From: an uncultured Granulosicoccaceae bacterium
Lineage (GTDB): Bacteria > Pseudomonadota > Gammaproteobacteria > Granulosicoccales > Granulosicoccaceae
Direction of reading: 5' to 3'
Assembly (NCBI GenBank): GCA_937922675.1
Contig: CALAJN010000002.1
Location: 89,192-153,191 of the forward strand
Length of the DNA stretch: 64,000 bases
The notes under the pieces are model-generated. The model did not search any database. It had not been told where the DNA came from and saw only the letters and a program-made list of their open reading frames with translations. The position numbers and the translations under genes were made by a program. This document shows positions 62,135 through 64,000 of this stretch, piece by piece (within the stretch, counting starts at the first letter, position 1; each line of letters starts with the position of its first letter).

Positions 62135-62878
62135 TCCCTTATCCCTAAGTGGTCTGCAGAGCATCGCTATCAACTCTTGCGCCGCAGTTTTTCGCATACG
62201 GGGATGGGTGTCACCGAGACTCTTTGGGCCTGGGTCGGTTTGGATCGACGATCAGAACGTTTTCAGATAGAAGGGGCAGAGCATATGGATGCGGCTATCG
62301 CCTCGGGGCGTGGCGTGCTTGTTGTCGAACCGCAAACGAGCTGTATCGATGCGATGATCTGGCGGGTCAGCAGGCGTTGGGCTGTGTCTGCCGTCACGGG
62401 GCTCAAGGGCGACACACGTCCTGAGCGCTGGATCAACAAGCGGCGTGAGTGCGGTCTGCAAACTGTCTACGGCACTGACCAGCTGCGTCCGGTGATGCGG
62501 GCGCTCAAACGCGGCGAGGTCATCTGGATGTCGCCAGATGTTCCCATCCCGGTAGAGCGCGGTGGTGTGCGCACGCACTACTTCGGTCAACGCGCGATGC
62601 CCAGCTCGGCACCCGCACGTCTTGCTGCCATGACTGGCGCTAGCGTTTTGTCCTTGAGCCCGGTACGAAGTGACTGTGGGGCACGCTACAGGCTGTGTTT
62701 TCACCCGATTGCCTCATGTGGTCCGGACCCAGTCACAGCGACGCAACAACTTGCGTACCATCTGGAGCAGCTGGTGAGTTTGCACCCGGAGCAGTATCTG
62801 TGGAGCGCACGGCGGTTTGAACTCCGCCGTGGAACGGGCCTGCGTGATCAGTCGCTTCGCTCTGTGCCTGTTCGTTGA
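62135..62878 (+). pseudogene. Degenerate lipid A acyltransferase (LpxL/LpxM family) lacking its N terminus
   Basis: The frame encodes an LpxL/HtrB-like protein from IPKWSAEHRYQLLRRSFSHTGMGVTE onward to GTGLRDQ. It has the family motifs GLQTVYGTDQLRPVMRALKRGEVIWMSPDVPIP and THYFGQRAMPSSAPARLAAMTGASVL. The first 50-60 residues, including the membrane anchor, are missing; a TGA (62132-62134) precedes the homology. The catalytic H-x4-D/E motif is changed: the segment reads VVEPQTSCIDAM, with Gln in place of His. A TTG at 62177 is the only nearby start. Both defects suggest it is inactive. Confidence 0.65.
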
Positions 62879-62906
62879 AACATGAAAATCTGCGTGATGT
62901 ACACGC

Positions 62907-63932
62907 TCAGCAAACCGGCGCGTCTTCGCGAAGCAGCCCCCGGGATTTCAGGTCGCTCCACAGCGCGGCTGGAATATCGGCACGCGAGGCGGCAAGGTTA
63001 CTGTCCATCTCCGTCACGCCCTGACCCCCGGGGATGACAGCAACATGCGCCGGGTGTAGCAAGGGAAACTGAAAGGCTGCATCCACAAGGCGCACCTTGT
63101 GCGCCTCACACACAGCTTCGATAGCACGTACGCGCTCAAGAATGTGCTCTGGCGCCGGGTCGTAGTTGTAGAAAGCACCCGGGCGTGCGCCGGTGGCGAG
63201 AATGCCGGAGTTGTACGGACCACCCGTGACAATTGCGATGCCGCGCTTCTCGCACAGCGGCAGGAAAGTGTCCAGCGCTGTTTGCTCTAGCAGAGTGTAG
63301 CGGCCAGCGAGCAGGAACAGATCAAAGTCACCTCGCTCTGCAAGTGTTTGACAGACTTCCCACTCGTTGACACCACCACCAATAGCGCCGATCACACCTT
63401 GTTCACGAAGCGACAACATGGCATCGTAACCACGCCCCTGAAAGAATTCCTCGATCCGCATATCTGACATTTCCCTGGAACCGTGGGAGAACTCGCACAG
63501 GTCGTGGACATAGAGGATGTCGATGCGATCCACACCGAGGCGCGAGAAGGAGTGTTCAAACGAGCGCATCACCCCGTCGTAGCTGTAGTCGAAGTGTTCA
63601 CGGCGGCAGGGCACATCAAACCACTTGCCGACTCCTGTACGGTATTCGGCAGCGCAGGCTTGTATCAAACGCCCGACTTTCGATGACAGAACATACTCGT
63701 CTCGCGGTTTGTCGCGCAAGAAGGGGTTGAGCCGGGTTTCTGACAAACCCAGACCATAGAGCGGTGCGGTGTCGAAGTAGCGCACGCCGGCGTCCCACGC
63801 GGCATCGAGTGTGGCGCGCGCATCGGCATCGGAAATTGCCCTGTAGAGATTACCCAGTGGGGCGGTACCAAACCCCAGCTCGGTGAACGTGATGCCGCCG
63901 TTTTCGTGTCTGTCCCAGTGTCTGGTTTTCAA
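62907..63932 (-). CDS. Aldo/keto reductase (L-fucose/D-threo-aldose dehydrogenase-like)
   Basis: A 341-residue AKR with a TIM barrel. The N terminus LGFGTAPLGNLYRAISDADARATLDAAWDAGVRYFDTAPLYGLGLSETRLN has the catalytic Asp and Tyr; the Lys is in EYVLSSKVGRL and the His in DILYVHDL. The late segment HVAVIPGGQGVTEMDSN is the cofactor loop. It resembles pyridoxal 4-dehydrogenase and D-threo-aldose/L-fucose dehydrogenases. The start is a TTG at 63932, with GGAG 12 bp upstream. The last 68 bases of the window beyond it hold no recognisable gene. Confidence 0.88.
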   Translation of the reverse strand: MKTRHWDRHENGGITFTELGFGTAPLGNLYRAISDADARATLDAAWDAGVRYFDTAPLYGLGLSETRLNPFLRDKPRDEYVLSSKVGRLIQACAAEYRTGVGKWFDVPCRREHFDYSYDGVMRSFEHSFSRLGVDRIDILYVHDLCEFSHGSREMSDMRIEEFFQGRGYDAMLSLREQGVIGAIGGGVNEWEVCQTLAERGDFDLFLLAGRYTLLEQTALDTFLPLCEKRGIAIVTGGPYNSGILATGARPGAFYNYDPAPEHILERVRAIEAVCEAHKVRLVDAAFQFPLLHPAHVAVIPGGQGVTEMDSNLAASRADIPAALWSDLKSRGLLREDAPVC

Positions 63933-64000
63933 AAGCGTCAGGGCTCCGGTTGGGCTACAGACAGTACCACTCGTGCAACCGGCGTTCTGTCTGGTAGATG

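Overview
The window reads as a chromosomal segment of a GC-rich, free-living, probably marine gammaproteobacterium. The surE-pcm-nlpD-rpoS block and the aat/trxB/ftsK/lolA/rarA block are classic gammaproteobacterial synteny. The TRAP transporter, the sugar-acid catabolic operon and the oxygen-dependent Mg-protoporphyrin cyclase (acsF) fit a heterotroph that may also make bacteriochlorophyll aerobically. No other photosynthesis genes lie in the window, so phototrophy is an inference from one locus.

Layout. 1-5.3 kb: the end of a LysR regulator, tRNA-Arg(CCT), a YheT-type hydrolase, then surE-pcm-nlpD-rpoS. 5.3-14.4 kb: an Mth938-like gene, hom-thrC, aat, a COG3146 acyltransferase-like gene, trxB and ftsK. 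14.4-20.8 kb: a threonate/tetronate operon (ltnD-otnK-otnC-otnI) divergent from a TauABC/SsuABC-type ABC transporter, both sitting between ftsK and lolA. 20.9-24.8 kb: lolA, a TTC38-like gene, rarA and a DUF6524-like membrane gene. 24.8-28.8 kb: a TPR protein, a DUF4331 protein split in two, and a divergent ECF sigma/anti-sigma pair. 29-34.3 kb: a GNAT, queG, a ChrR-like cupin, lexA with a large palindromic operator, an SRAP protein and nth. 34.3-44 kb: an NtrC-type regulator and its kinase, a large protein with a SpoT-like HD domain, and a DctPQM TRAP transporter. 44-48.1 kb: ribD-ribE-ribBA-ribH (minus strand) behind an FMN riboswitch with a recognisable promoter. 48.1-53.7 kb: a YafD-like protein, a cluster of broken two-component genes, an HtrA-like protease, an OmpA-like protein and an FkbO/Hyg5-type chorismatase. 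53.7-64 kb: an IlvD/Edd dehydratase, acsF with a small upstream gene and a PpsR-like site, a thioesterase, an AEC carrier, a 2-oxoglutarate oxygenase, a patatin, a chimeric pair of gene fragments and an aldo/keto reductase.

How the parts connect. LtnD, OtnI, OtnK and OtnC together convert threonate to dihydroxyacetone phosphate. Hom and ThrC make threonine. The rib operon makes riboflavin under FMN feedback. The NtrC/NtrB-like pair is a candidate, unproven regulator of nearby genes. The main points for a second look are the lexA operator that covers its own promoter, the BciE-like gene with a PpsR-like box in front of acsF, the HD-only SpoT-like protein, the split DUF4331 module, the cysteine insert in ThrC, and two loci (49.4-50.5 kb and 61.7-62.9 kb) where gene fragments have been joined or inverted.
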